Part shown: positions 12,533 to 21,967 of the stretch, one piece after another | Position numbering within the stretch: the first letter of the stretch is position 1 | Layout: the number at the start of each line of letters is the position of its first letter | Source of the DNA: Hemileia vastatrix | Taxonomy: Eukaryota > Basidiomycota > Pucciniomycetes > Pucciniales > Zaghouaniaceae | Assembly: GCA_030280995.1 (NCBI GenBank) | Contig: JASXTE010000010.1 | Location: 24,925,823-24,989,822, forward strand | Length of the DNA stretch: 64,000 nt | Direction of reading: 5' to 3' | Made by a program: the position numbers and the translations under genes | The notes under the pieces: model-generated | Seen by the model: only the letters and a program-made list of their open reading frames with translations | The model's database searches: none | What the model was told of the DNA's origin: nothing

Positions 12533-13348
12533 TCCCCCCACTTAGTTAGACGAACATCACCCTACACTAATAATAAAAGATTGTAATGAGTGACAATGAA
12601 ATAGAATAGTAAACTAATTTAAAAAGAGTGTGTTAAAAATGTTAAAAGATAATACACTAAGAAGCTAAATTATTCCAGTTTGCAGTTTAAAAGTATTTAA
12701 TGAAAGTAAAGAAAATTTATAAGAAAAATTTGTACATCCCCCCCATCAAGACATCAACAAATTACCAAGTATTGGAGTAGAAATTGAAGGAAAATAAGAA
12801 ACTTGATGGAGTAGGTGAGGTGAGAGTGAACTGAGATTTAAGATATTCGGTATGAAAATTGAGGATTGAGCAAGAAGGGAATTGTGAGCAGTGTGCAAAA
12901 TGGTAGATTTCCGGACTTGCTTCTGATTGATTGGTGACTTTAGAGAAATGAGATAATGGGGTTTGGGGAATGCTGCCTGTTGAGGCCAACATGTGGCGAA
13001 GGTACAAGATTTAGAGAAAGGGGTGGTTAAAGAGGTGGGTGTTGAGAATAGTTTGTGGCAAAAAGTTTTGCTCGTATTGTGGCAAATCACGATGAGGGAA
13101 GATGCCTCACACACCATAGCGGAGCAGATGCTTTTGTTAGGCAGGATGATAAGATGGCGCCCATACACCAAATTTAGAGAGGAAAATGCCATTTTTTTGG
13201 CTGAGGCGAGAACAGCGCCCATACACTGTTTTGAGAGTAGAATTGAGAATATGGCACCCATACACCATGAGGAGGAGGAAAATTACAGTATCATTGCAAT
13301 GAACGGGGTTCTACGAAGGGTTCTCCACAAGCGAGACGGCCCATAACC

Positions 13349-13458
13349 TGTAGAGAATGATGCCTTGCAAACCAGGGAAAAGTCTCCGATGTACTTGGAG
13401 GCTACACTATATACTGATGAGAGACTAGCTAAGTACATAGTATGGTAACACCATAACA
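13349..13458 (-). repeat. TRIM 5' LTR
   Basis: A 110-bp terminal repeat; being on the minus strand, this right-hand copy is the 5' LTR. It is adjacent to the half-tRNA primer site. Confidence 0.88.
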
Positions 13459-13784
13459 CAAACAAGTCAGAAAAACACTTCCCTTCATCATCATGATTAG
13501 TAAGCACTAGGTACAAAGAGGCCAACAATAGGTACAAAAGTGCTAACACCTAGATTTTTTTTCACCTAATCCTTAAGGGCTTATTCATATGAGCGAGGTA
13601 TATGACTTACCAGAACTTAATCAATCCCATAATCATACACTTACTCTTAATCATTACCACTGTTCACTAACATAACATGCCACTTTCAGTCCACCATCAA
13701 CTTGATATCACTGCTGCAGCTTCTCATTTTGAGGGCCTAGCTTAACTGATTTACAATTTTTTTTTTGTGTAATCATTTTTTCCA

Positions 13785-14823
13785 ATGAAATTCACCAGTT
13801 TCTCAGTTTCATTTGTTTTGGTTCAGCTTCCAGGCTTGAAATTGCATAACATTTGCAAACGCATAGCATTTCTAAGATTCTGTCTAACTAAGATATTTTA
13901 TCTTCTCTTCATCTCAAACTTCCATCATTCATTGTTGGTTCTGATACTTCTCACTTCACAGCACTCAAAGTAAGTCACTTTCTCATTTTTTTAAATTAAT
14001 TGCTAATTGAAATGTCTTTTTTCTTGTCTCTTTTTCTTGTTTCTTTTTTTATCATATTTTATGTTTGATTGGTGATTTATCTGTTCTTATTTCCCTTTCA
14101 CCCCCCCTTTTTTTCCTTTTTTTCTGGTTCTCTATCATTTTTATTCTTGATTTATTGACTTTTTAATGTTTTTTGGTCATTTTTAGGCATTTTCACTTTT
14201 TTGGCCTTTTTCTTTGCTAAATTGCTTTGGAATCCATTGGATATGATTTGGAAATGTTTTCCCAGAAATTTACGGTAACTTTGAGGTGTTTTTGGCCTGT
14301 TTTTGGTATTTTATTTGGTTAAAACCTTCCAGAAACATCTTCCAAGCATTTCTCAGTGAATTCTAGGGGGTTTTTTTTTGGCTATTTCAGGTCTATTTTT
14401 TCACTAAATCATTTTGTAAATGCTCAGAAACCTTTGGAAACTATTTGAAATCATTTCAAAAGCATTTTAAAGTGTTTTTAAGTCATTTTGGCACTTTTTT
14501 GGATGATTTCTGAAACTTTTTTTTAGCATTTTTTTCCACTTTTCTGGAAACCTTTTGGCATGTTTCTGACAATTTTTGGGGAGTTTTTAGGGTACTTTCA
14601 GGACAATTTTTTTTAAAAACTTTTAAAACACTTTTTTGGCACTTTTGGGACACTTTCTTTGGAAAAATTTGGGGTTCCTTTGTTGAATTTTTGGGACACT
14701 TTATTTGGCAACATTTGGGGCTCTTTTGTTGAACTTTTGGGACTCTTTTTTGGCAATTTTCGGGACTATTTCTTTCAGGTAGTTTGAGGAGAGCTTTTTA
14801 GGCAAGTTTCATCAAATTTTAAG
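13785..14823. repeat. T-rich degenerate repeat region in the relic
   Basis: Strongly T-rich on the plus strand. From about 14150 to 14810 it is built of imperfect units around TTTTTGGCACTTTTGGGACAC, best visible at 14630-14770. Open frames such as 13785-13973 are low-complexity by-products. It sits where H3 has T-rich introns or leader upstream of its TET-like gene. Confidence 0.5.
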
Positions 14824-14929
14824 ATGACTAAAGCACCACCTGGCTTAAAATCCTGTGAAGAATTTACTCACTTTGGCTGTTCTTTTCAAATTAATTGGGA
14901 GCTGGTCAATAGGATTGATAAGGTATGAG
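14824..14929 (+). pseudogene. C-terminal fragment of a TET/JBP-like dioxygenase
   Basis: Translates to KAPPGLKSCEEFTHFGCSFQ and then an INWELVNRIDKV tail before a stop. H3 has KAPPGLESCQDLTHFGCSFQ with a similar tail at 56966-57080. The His of THFGCSF would be the second iron ligand of the 2-oxoglutarate/Fe(II) fold. The N-terminal half with the HxD motif is not recognisable upstream, so this is a remnant. Confidence 0.65.
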
Positions 14930-15319
14930 AAAAAGGTGAGGTAAAACAAAAAACATTAAATTGAAAGAAAAAAGTGTGGGGTGTAATATAGGTTGTCAAC
15001 TTTTATTTTTATTTCACAAATTAACATTTTACAAGTCATATATGATACTCTACTTACCTAAATTAATGAGCCATTGGCCATGTGTCATATAACGGTAATC
15101 ATGAGGAAATTTGTTTTTCTCATGAGGTTCATGTATACATTTGTGTTTGATTAAATTGACTTCTGTCACAGATGATTTCCACTCACCTTTTTACTTGAAT
15201 TGTGATTAATTTAGGTTTGTAAATTTTCTTATAAGACTTGTTTACATGCTAATTTATGCAATGAACATAAATTTTGGCAATCTATGCCCCTACTTCAATA
15301 AAACACAGGGGAGGGTATT

Positions 15320-15774
15320 TTTCAGCCAGGCTGCTAGAATTACCCAGTAAAATAATTAATTTTTTACTAGGATGAAGCCACACCTTTTTATTTCTTATTT
15401 TATTATTAATTATATTATATTTACTTTAAAATTACTTGTAGTAAGTTAACTAATTACAATAAGTGAATTTAGTAAATATTAAAATTAATATTAATGTCCC
15501 TTATATATTTATTCCCTAACACCGTGCTCAATAACAGGTTAAAAGAGATAAAGCTAAAATTGAAAAAAATCAAATTAGTTTATTTAAAATACTAAAAATT
15601 GAAAATCAAATTGTTTTGTACTTAGTGTGACATTTAATTTGAAATTTAAAATATATATTAAAATATATTTTATTGGCGCATCTTTTAATTCCTCTCTGTT
15701 ATCCGTAATTTCTTATTTTGGAAGGGTCTTTTCTCTCACATTCTGGTATTTATGATTCTTAACTCCATGTACTC
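15320..15774 (+). repeat. G0 LTR, left piece
   Basis: A diverged relative of the G2 LTR: TTTCAGCCAGGCTGCTAGA against TGTCAGCCAGGCTACTAGA, then the shared ATGAAGCC and ACACCGTGCTCA blocks. It is broken at the TACTC target duplication of G2 and continues at 37099. The start base is tentative because TG has become TT. Confidence 0.7.
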
Positions 15775-16287
15775 TGTCAGCCAGGCTACTAGACTTACCC
15801 AGTGAAATAATTAATTATTTACTGGATGAAGCCGCACCCTATCATTTTTAATTATCATTTAATTATCATTTAGTTACATTAAAATTAGTTATAATAAATC
15901 AACTAATTACAAAATGTTAAAATTAAATTAATTAATTAAATAAATAATTAAAATTAAAATTATAATTTTGTCCCTTATATTTTTCTCTAACACCGTGCTC
16001 ATTTGACAGGTTGGGAAAATTTTATATTAAAAAATAAATACAAAGATAAAATAAGATTTAAATATTCAAATAATATTAAATATATACAAAAAAATCAAAT
16101 TTCTTATTTAGGATTGACTTTTACAGTAAATATTAAAAATATTGATGTATTTCTGACATACTCTGTAAATACATCTTTTTTGACGCCTTCTTTTTAGAAT
16201 AACTTTATTATTTGAAATACTTTTCTGGAATGTTCTTTTTCTCTCTTTTTTTTCCTACTGTTTTTAGAATTTGTTTTCCGTGCTTTG
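15775..16287 (+). repeat. G2 5' LTR, first part
   Basis: Begins TGTCAGCCAGGC. It is interrupted after CTTTG by G1 and resumes at 25480. The uninterrupted version is the 3' LTR, where CCGTGCTTTGTCTCTCC reads straight through (36779-36795). Confidence 0.92.
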
Positions 16288-17429
16288 TGTCGGCCGGTCG
16301 TCTAGAAGAAGGAGAAAATAGAAGAAGGAATGAGAGGAGGAGAAAGGAGGAAAAAAGTATGGGTAATAAAAAAATAAAATTTTAATAAAATTATTTAATT
16401 TATTGAGAGAAAAACAACGATAAGTGAGCTGGGAGGTGACAACAACTTGGTTTTATTAATATTAATATTATTTAAGTAAGAGTTCTGCGCGGCAACCAAA
16501 ATAATTACTATCAGACTTAGAGCAACCTTTAAATTGTTATATAAAATTTTAATTAGAATTTTATTACTAATAAAAAGAATATAAACGTAATATAAAAATT
16601 GTATTTAAATTGTTGAGTGTATAATAAGTGATAAGGCTACAGGGGATTATCCAAGGCCCTTTTATAGGCAATGGGTCCTCTGAAGCGCTACTATATCAGT
16701 AAATACAATGATTAGAAATGAATAAAACAAATATATCAAAAAGAGTAAATGAAACATAACAATATAGAGAAAAACATGAAACAATTAATTAAAAGCCCAA
16801 TTAAGAATCCAATTTCCCCGCCATTAATCCCCAAATCAGTAAGTGACAATAGTAAATAACTAAACAAGAGTGGAAACATAGGAACTATGAGAAATATAAT
16901 TCCCAACAGATGGTCCATCCTGATTAGAGGACATTTTAAGTGAAACAAAAAATAATTTGACGCAACAAAACAATCAATTAATCTCAATTTAGTTCAAATT
17001 AATTTATTTGTTTTTTCTAACACAATTAAGGGTCAAAAGAAGCGTCCTTAATAATTGTTTAGTGTCATATGAGAGGTATTAGTTAATATATAAATTTAAG
17101 TAATTAATTTAAATATATTATAAATCAAATTTACACTTGTAATTATAATATATGTTTTTTAATTAATTAAATATAAATTTATAATTATTAAATATATAAA
17201 AATGCGCCATTATTTGTAGAATATATTATATTATGCTCAATTTAATTGTATATAAAAATATATATAACCAATAAATTTAATGTAACATTTGTATATAATA
17301 AAATTCTTATATAATTTCATTATGTAATAAAATATTAAGTTATATTCATTAAATACAAGTTTTACCCACTCTTTAAGGTTTTATAATTTATATATCATTT
17401 ACTGGACTCCTGGAATAGCCTGGCTGACA
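16288..17429 (-). repeat. G1 3' LTR
   Basis: Minus-strand LTR starting TGTCAGCCAGGC at 17429 and ending GACCGGCCGACA at 16288. The segment between this LTR and the pol stop (17430-17464) is rich in A and G on the minus strand (GAGTGAGGGAG next to the LTR) and serves as the polypurine tract. Confidence 0.93.
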
Positions 17430-17464
17430 CTCCCTCACTCTAAAAAAACAATAAAAAAAAAATG

Positions 17465-20400
17465 CTAAGATTTTTTCTTTTTGTATTTTTTCAACAGAGC
17501 AGGCAGATTTGAAATTTCTTTGCCAGGTATCCATGCATCATGTTCAGATGATTTGTTCTTATATCTCAATAAATATTCAGTACCTCTTTCAGAAGTGATA
17601 ATTCTATCATTGAGAATTTTATCAATTTCTGCTGTTTCTGTGACTTCCTGAGGGTTCTTCTTAGGTCTTCCTCTTCTTTTTGGAAATAAGTCACTGTTGG
17701 AAGTATAAGGTTTAAGCAAAGAAATGGGAAAGACAGGATGTTTCCTATCATATGGAGAATACAATACAACTTCTACTGCATTATCACCAACCATTCTTTT
17801 AACAACAAATGGTCCTACAAAAGGATCTTTTAATTTGTGGTTACCTTGTAAATTGAAATGGACAGTAGAGATCAACACTTCATCACCCTTGTTAAATGTG
17901 TATTCTTTATGGGATTTATCCCATCTTTTCTTTTCATATTCAAATGCTTTATCAATACAACTCTGAGCATGTTTTCTGCATAGCTGTTGCATTTGCATAA
18001 AAGATTTTACACCAGGATGTAGTTCCAACTTAGGTAATTTATTATTGAGAATCTGAGCAGGAGTGTTTGGGACATAACCTAACCAAAGCTCAAAAGGCTT
18101 TTTCTCAGTGACAGAATGAACAGTGCTATTATATGCAAATTCAAGACCAGGCAAAAGAGTGACCCAATCATGAGTAAATCTGTCATTATCTTTATATTCT
18201 AAACCAAAGGCACAATACCTTCTAATCATATCTTCCAGAGTTTGAATCATTCTTTCAGCTAGACCATCAGTCTGAGGATGGTGAGCTGTAGATAATTTTA
18301 ACTCACAGCCACAAATATCCATCAAAGAGGTCCAAAACTCAGAAGTGAATTTTGGATCCCTATCAGAGATAATGGCTTTTGGAAAACCAATAATATTAAA
18401 CATGTAAGACCACCATAAGAAAGCTAATTCTTTGGTGGATACATCTTTGTGGGTTGGAATAAATTTGCACATTTTTGTGAATCTATCAACTATTACCCAA
18501 CAAGAGTTAAAGCTGTCTTTACCTGCAACAGGAAGACCAGTGACAAAATCCATATTAATGATTTGCCAGGGAGCACTAGGTGCTTCAATATGTTGTAATA
18601 ACCCTTCTCTCTTGCCTGTTAACTTTTTAGATTTTTGGCAGGAATCACAAGATTCAACATATAATTTTGTGTCTTCAGACATATTAGCCCACCATTCAGT
18701 GTTTTTGATTCTAATCAATGTTTTTTCAAGATCAAAATGACCAGCTAATATGTCATCATGACAAAGTTTGAGGATAGTTTCTTTCATTGAAGGAGGAATA
18801 ACAATTACATTGGTAAGCTTCCTTCTATAATAAATATAACCATCTTCAATAGAAAACTTTCCTTTATTTAAAGCATTTTGGTATTTTGCAGGAAGAGTTT
18901 TTATTAATGCTTGAATTGAAGCATTCTTAGGATCATTCAAAATAGTAACTAATTTATTTAAGTCAGAATCTTTATCATATGAATCCAGTATTAACTGTAA
19001 TAACTCTTCTTCCATATCAACTATAAATATACCATGTATATGAACAGTGTCATCCTCAGGTACATAAGCAGGATTGGAGTCATTATTTGGCAGAGGCAAT
19101 CTGGAGAGCATATCAACATTAGAGTGAACATTTCCAGCTCTGTGGATAATAGTCATCCTTCCTCTGTATTCCTGAACAGCAAGTTGCCACCTGAACATAT
19201 GTCTGTTAGGTGTTTTGAGGTTTAAGAGAGATTTCACAGCACTACAGTCAGTTACCAACTCAAATTTTTGGTCATCCAAGTAGTAATGAAGTTTCTCAAG
19301 AGCCCAAACAACTGCTAAGCACTCTAATTGAGTGGCACCATATTTCAATTCACTATTTCTTAAGGTTCTTGAAATATAACAAATTACAACCTCTGAGGAT
19401 TTATCATTAATAATTTGCTTTTGGTGAAGGGCAGCACCCAGACCAATAAAGCTAGCATCTGTATAAAGTACAAATGGCTTGTTAAAATCTGGGAGAGCCA
19501 ATATAGGGGCTGACATTAAGCAATTTTTCAACGTATTAAAAGCTTTTTGACAGTCATCATTCCAGAGAAAAGCAACATCTTTTCTGGTTAGTTTTGTAAG
19601 AGGCAAGGCTATGACCTGATAATTTTTAATATATTGTCTATAATAGCCACACATACCTAAAAAACTTTGGAATTCTCTTACAGAAGTTGGTGCTTTCACA
19701 TTTTGAATGGCAGCAACTTTATTATGGTCTACACAAATTTGTAAGCCTGACACAACATGGCCAAGGACTTTCAAAGATTGAAAACCAAATTTACACTTTT
19801 TTAAAGATAAGGTCATATTGATTTCATCCATTTTTTGGAAAACTCTATTTAAATGAATCATATGTTCATCAAAAGTTTTAGAAAAAACAATAATATCATC
19901 AATATAAACCATGAGCCAACCTTCAATAATTTCTTGATGGAAAGTGTTATCCATTACTTTTTGGAAAACTGAAGGAGCATTTTTAGGGCCAAATGGCATC
20001 CTAACATACTTATATATTCCCATATGAGTAGCAATAAGCAAAAAATTTTGAGAATTTTTCTCAACTGGAACTTGATGATAACCTTTATTACCATCCAGAC
20101 AACTAATAAATTTTGCACCTTGCAAGGTAGCATGTATTGAATTAATTCTGGGTAAAGGATAAATATCATCAACAGTATAAGTATTTAAAGCTCTGTAATC
20201 TCCACATAATCTAGCTTTATCTTTTTCATAAGAAATTAAGACTGGGGAGATGACACAATATTTGGGGGTGACATCCACTTTCTCAATGATATTCATTTTC
20301 AATAATGTTTCAATATTATCTTCAATATCTTTTCTTTTTGATGGAGAAGCAGGATATGGTTTTTTCTTAAGGGAAGGAGGAATATCACTCAAATTACAGG

Positions 20401-21964
20401 ATAAGGTAATTTTCATCTCTTCCTGAACAATTCCCAAGACATGAGAACCATGAGCAAAAGCCATAGGGAAAGAGGTAATAGAGGCAACAATAGAATCCTT
20501 TTGTTCATCAGTCAAATGATCACCAAAAGAAGCGGTATTTATTTCATGTAATAAATCATCCATTTCAGTTGTTGTTCTACCTTTACATTGGGTCAGTGAG
20601 TTACAAGATTTCAACAAATGCCCAGAAGGTTTAGGAGAAGAAATTTTGAATTTTCTTTTCCCATTTATTCCTAAGGTAAAGCAATTATTTGCTGGGTCCA
20701 GTTTCACACCAAACATGGTCAAAATATCATTTCCCATAATAAACCAATTGCTCAAATTATCATTTTTCATGACAACAAATTCACAAATAGCTCTGACAAA
20801 ACCACCATTATATTTGAAGAATACAGAGGTTTTGTATTTGCCAATAGGAAATAAGGTAGAACCATACCCTCTCCATTTTTCAGAAGTTATAGGCAATAAT
20901 TTACTCAAATATTCCTTATCCACTGAAGCCAAAGCTTTTTCAGATACTACACTTCCTCCAGCACCAGAATCAAGAACTACATCAACATTTTTACCATTAA
21001 TGATAACAGGTGCCTTTAAAGGGGATATAGGAATAGAATTGTTAGTAATATCTCTAATTATCTCAGCATTTTCTACTGAAGATAAATTCAATACACAATC
21101 TTCAGATATATTATTTAAATAATGGACATCATGTTCCAACATTAAAACATCTTTAACAGATTCATTGTCATAGGAGATATTACTTTCACAGTCACTGGAA
21201 GAATTATTGACATCAAGTTCAAGTTCATCAGTGTCTTCATTTTGTTCAACAAGATGAATTTTCTTGTCACAAACATGACCCTTCTGCCACGGTTTGTTAC
21301 ATTTACAACAAGTATTTGTTGCATATTTTTTAGGTGCAACTGGGGCAGAGGGTTTACCAGATTTTTCTGGGAGCTTTATAGAAGGTTTATTCTGATCATT
21401 ATAAGATTTACTAAGGTAATTCTTTGGTTCATATCTATGGTTGAGTAGTACTTCATTACAGATATTAATGAAAGAAGAATTTTCCCTTACATGCTCAGTT
21501 CTAGCAACAATCAAATCCCTAAGAGAATTTGGTAATTTATACAAGATTTTATCTCTCCAAATATCATAATCCATCTTTGGATCAATTGCTCTAAGGATTT
21601 TAGTTATTTTCATCAGAAAAACAATGGGCTTTTCAACAGAGGAGGATACATATCTAGTATTCTCATACAGTCTCTGCTGAGCTAACCTGAATTTTGAACC
21701 ACCAAATTGATTCTCAATCAAGGATTTCCAATCATTCCATGTATAATGATTGTTATCTAAGAGGACAGATTCATACCACATCAAGGCTACATTGGAAAAT
21801 AAAGAAATTAACTTAGAAACAATTTCCTCATCAGGTAGTTTATAAGATCTCTTTAAATTATCAATTCTCTGGATAAAGTGTTGCCAATCAGAGGACGAAT
21901 CACCATCAAAGGTAGGATATTGGTCTAATTTAGGCCAATTTTTCTGACTACTGGGATGGTCCAC
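17465..21964 (-). CDS. G1 Gag-Pol polyprotein, main part
   Basis: 1,499 residues downstream of a single TAA (21970-21968) in the same frame as the upstream gag part. Order of domains, with rough residues: retrotransposon gag (1-200, DQYPTFDGDSSSDWQHF); zinc knuckle CCKCNKPWQKGHVC (about 220); aspartic protease VVLDSGAGGSV (about 330); reverse transcriptase with YIDD (about 685); RNase H with LYTDAS (about 833); integrase with the H-C zinc region (CHDD...GHFD...CDSCQKSK), Asp near 1138, Asp near 1200 and Glu near 1235 (HHPQTDGLAERM); C-terminal chromodomain-like region (about 1445-1490, EYLLRYKNKSSEHDAWIP). The catalytic residues look intact. The printed start codon is GTG, so real expression must come from the upstream ATG by readthrough, or the TAA is a recent lesion. 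Confidence 0.92.
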   Translation of the reverse strand: MDHPSSQKNWPKLDQYPTFDGDSSSDWQHFIQRIDNLKRSYKLPDEEIVSKLISLFSNVALMWYESVLLDNNHYTWNDWKSLIENQFGGSKFRLAQQRLYENTRYVSSSVEKPIVFLMKITKILRAIDPKMDYDIWRDKILYKLPNSLRDLIVARTEHVRENSSFINICNEVLLNHRYEPKNYLSKSYNDQNKPSIKLPEKSGKPSAPVAPKKYATNTCCKCNKPWQKGHVCDKKIHLVEQNEDTDELELDVNNSSSDCESNISYDNESVKDVLMLEHDVHYLNNISEDCVLNLSSVENAEIIRDITNNSIPISPLKAPVIINGKNVDVVLDSGAGGSVVSEKALASVDKEYLSKLLPITSEKWRGYGSTLFPIGKYKTSVFFKYNGGFVRAICEFVVMKNDNLSNWFIMGNDILTMFGVKLDPANNCFTLGINGKRKFKISSPKPSGHLLKSCNSLTQCKGRTTTEMDDLLHEINTASFGDHLTDEQKDSIVASITSFPMAFAHGSHVLGIVQEEMKITLSCNLSDIPPSLKKKPYPASPSKRKDIEDNIETLLKMNIIEKVDVTPKYCVISPVLISYEKDKARLCGDYRALNTYTVDDIYPLPRINSIHATLQGAKFISCLDGNKGYHQVPVEKNSQNFLLIATHMGIYKYVRMPFGPKNAPSVFQKVMDNTFHQEIIEGWLMVYIDDIIVFSKTFDEHMIHLNRVFQKMDEINMTLSLKKCKFGFQSLKVLGHVVSGLQICVDHNKVAAIQNVKAPTSVREFQSFLGMCGYYRQYIKNYQVIALPLTKLTRKDVAFLWNDDCQKAFNTLKNCLMSAPILALPDFNKPFVLYTDASFIGLGAALHQKQIINDKSSEVVICYISRTLRNSELKYGATQLECLAVVWALEKLHYYLDDQKFELVTDCSAVKSLLNLKTPNRHMFRWQLAVQEYRGRMTIIHRAGNVHSNVDMLSRLPLPNNDSNPAYVPEDDTVHIHGIFIVDMEEELLQLILDSYDKDSDLNKLVTILNDPKNASIQALIKTLPAKYQNALNKGKFSIEDGYIYYRRKLTNVIVIPPSMKETILKLCHDDILAGHFDLEKTLIRIKNTEWWANMSEDTKLYVESCDSCQKSKKLTGKREGLLQHIEAPSAPWQIINMDFVTGLPVAGKDSFNSCWVIVDRFTKMCKFIPTHKDVSTKELAFLWWSYMFNIIGFPKAIISDRDPKFTSEFWTSLMDICGCELKLSTAHHPQTDGLAERMIQTLEDMIRRYCAFGLEYKDNDRFTHDWVTLLPGLEFAYNSTVHSVTEKKPFELWLGYVPNTPAQILNNKLPKLELHPGVKSFMQMQQLCRKHAQSCIDKAFEYEKKRWDKSHKEYTFNKGDEVLISTVHFNLQGNHKLKDPFVGPFVVKRMVGDNAVEVVLYSPYDRKHPVFPISLLKPYTSNSDLFPKRRGRPKKNPQEVTETAEIDKILNDRIITSERGTEYLLRYKNKSSEHDAWIPGKEISNLPALLKKYKKKKS

Positions 21965-21967
21965 TTT

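Larger units (their letters stand above)
12422..13458 (-). mobile_element. TRIM: miniature Copia-like LTR retrotransposon
   Basis: A 1,037-bp element with 111/110-bp LTRs flanked by a perfect 5-bp duplication CAAAC (12417-12421 and 13459-13463). On the minus strand each LTR starts TGTTATGGTG and ends CTCTACA. Directly after the 5' LTR comes GGTTATGGGCC (13348-13338), which matches the anticodon region of initiator tRNA-Met as used by Drosophila copia. Directly before the 3' LTR is the purine tract AAGTGGGGGGA (12543-12533). No gag, protease or reverse transcriptase is present, so it needs enzymes from elsewhere. The interior carries three spaced copies of a GCGCCCATACAC-like motif near 13157, 13215 and 13256. 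Confidence 0.88.
12274..15319 (+). mobile_element. Relic Harbinger/TET-type element, split by a TRIM
   Basis: The left end at 12274 reads AGGGGGTCTCAAACATTACC, matching the MITE at 5121 with one change and preceded by AAT. The next 150 bp resemble the MITE interior. The flank right of the TRIM (13459-13600) also resembles it, sharing a TCACCTAATYCTTAAGGG block with 5352-5370. Further right the sequence follows the TET-carrying half of H3: a dioxygenase C-terminus at 14824-14929, then CGGTAATCATGAGG and ACTTCAATAAAACACAGGGG. The right end is not found, probably cut off by the G0 LTR at 15320. The two halves may come from different elements. Confidence 0.55.

Noticed and set aside
12746..13261. 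171-residue frame in the TRIM as a possible gag
   Set aside because: No zinc knuckle, capsid or other recognisable motif; it overlaps the repeated GCGCCCATACAC motif. Probably chance.
16736..16987. 83-residue hydrophobic frame, repeated at 24781-25032
   Set aside because: It lies within both copies of the G1 LTR, so it is duplicated with the LTR, and shows no family features.
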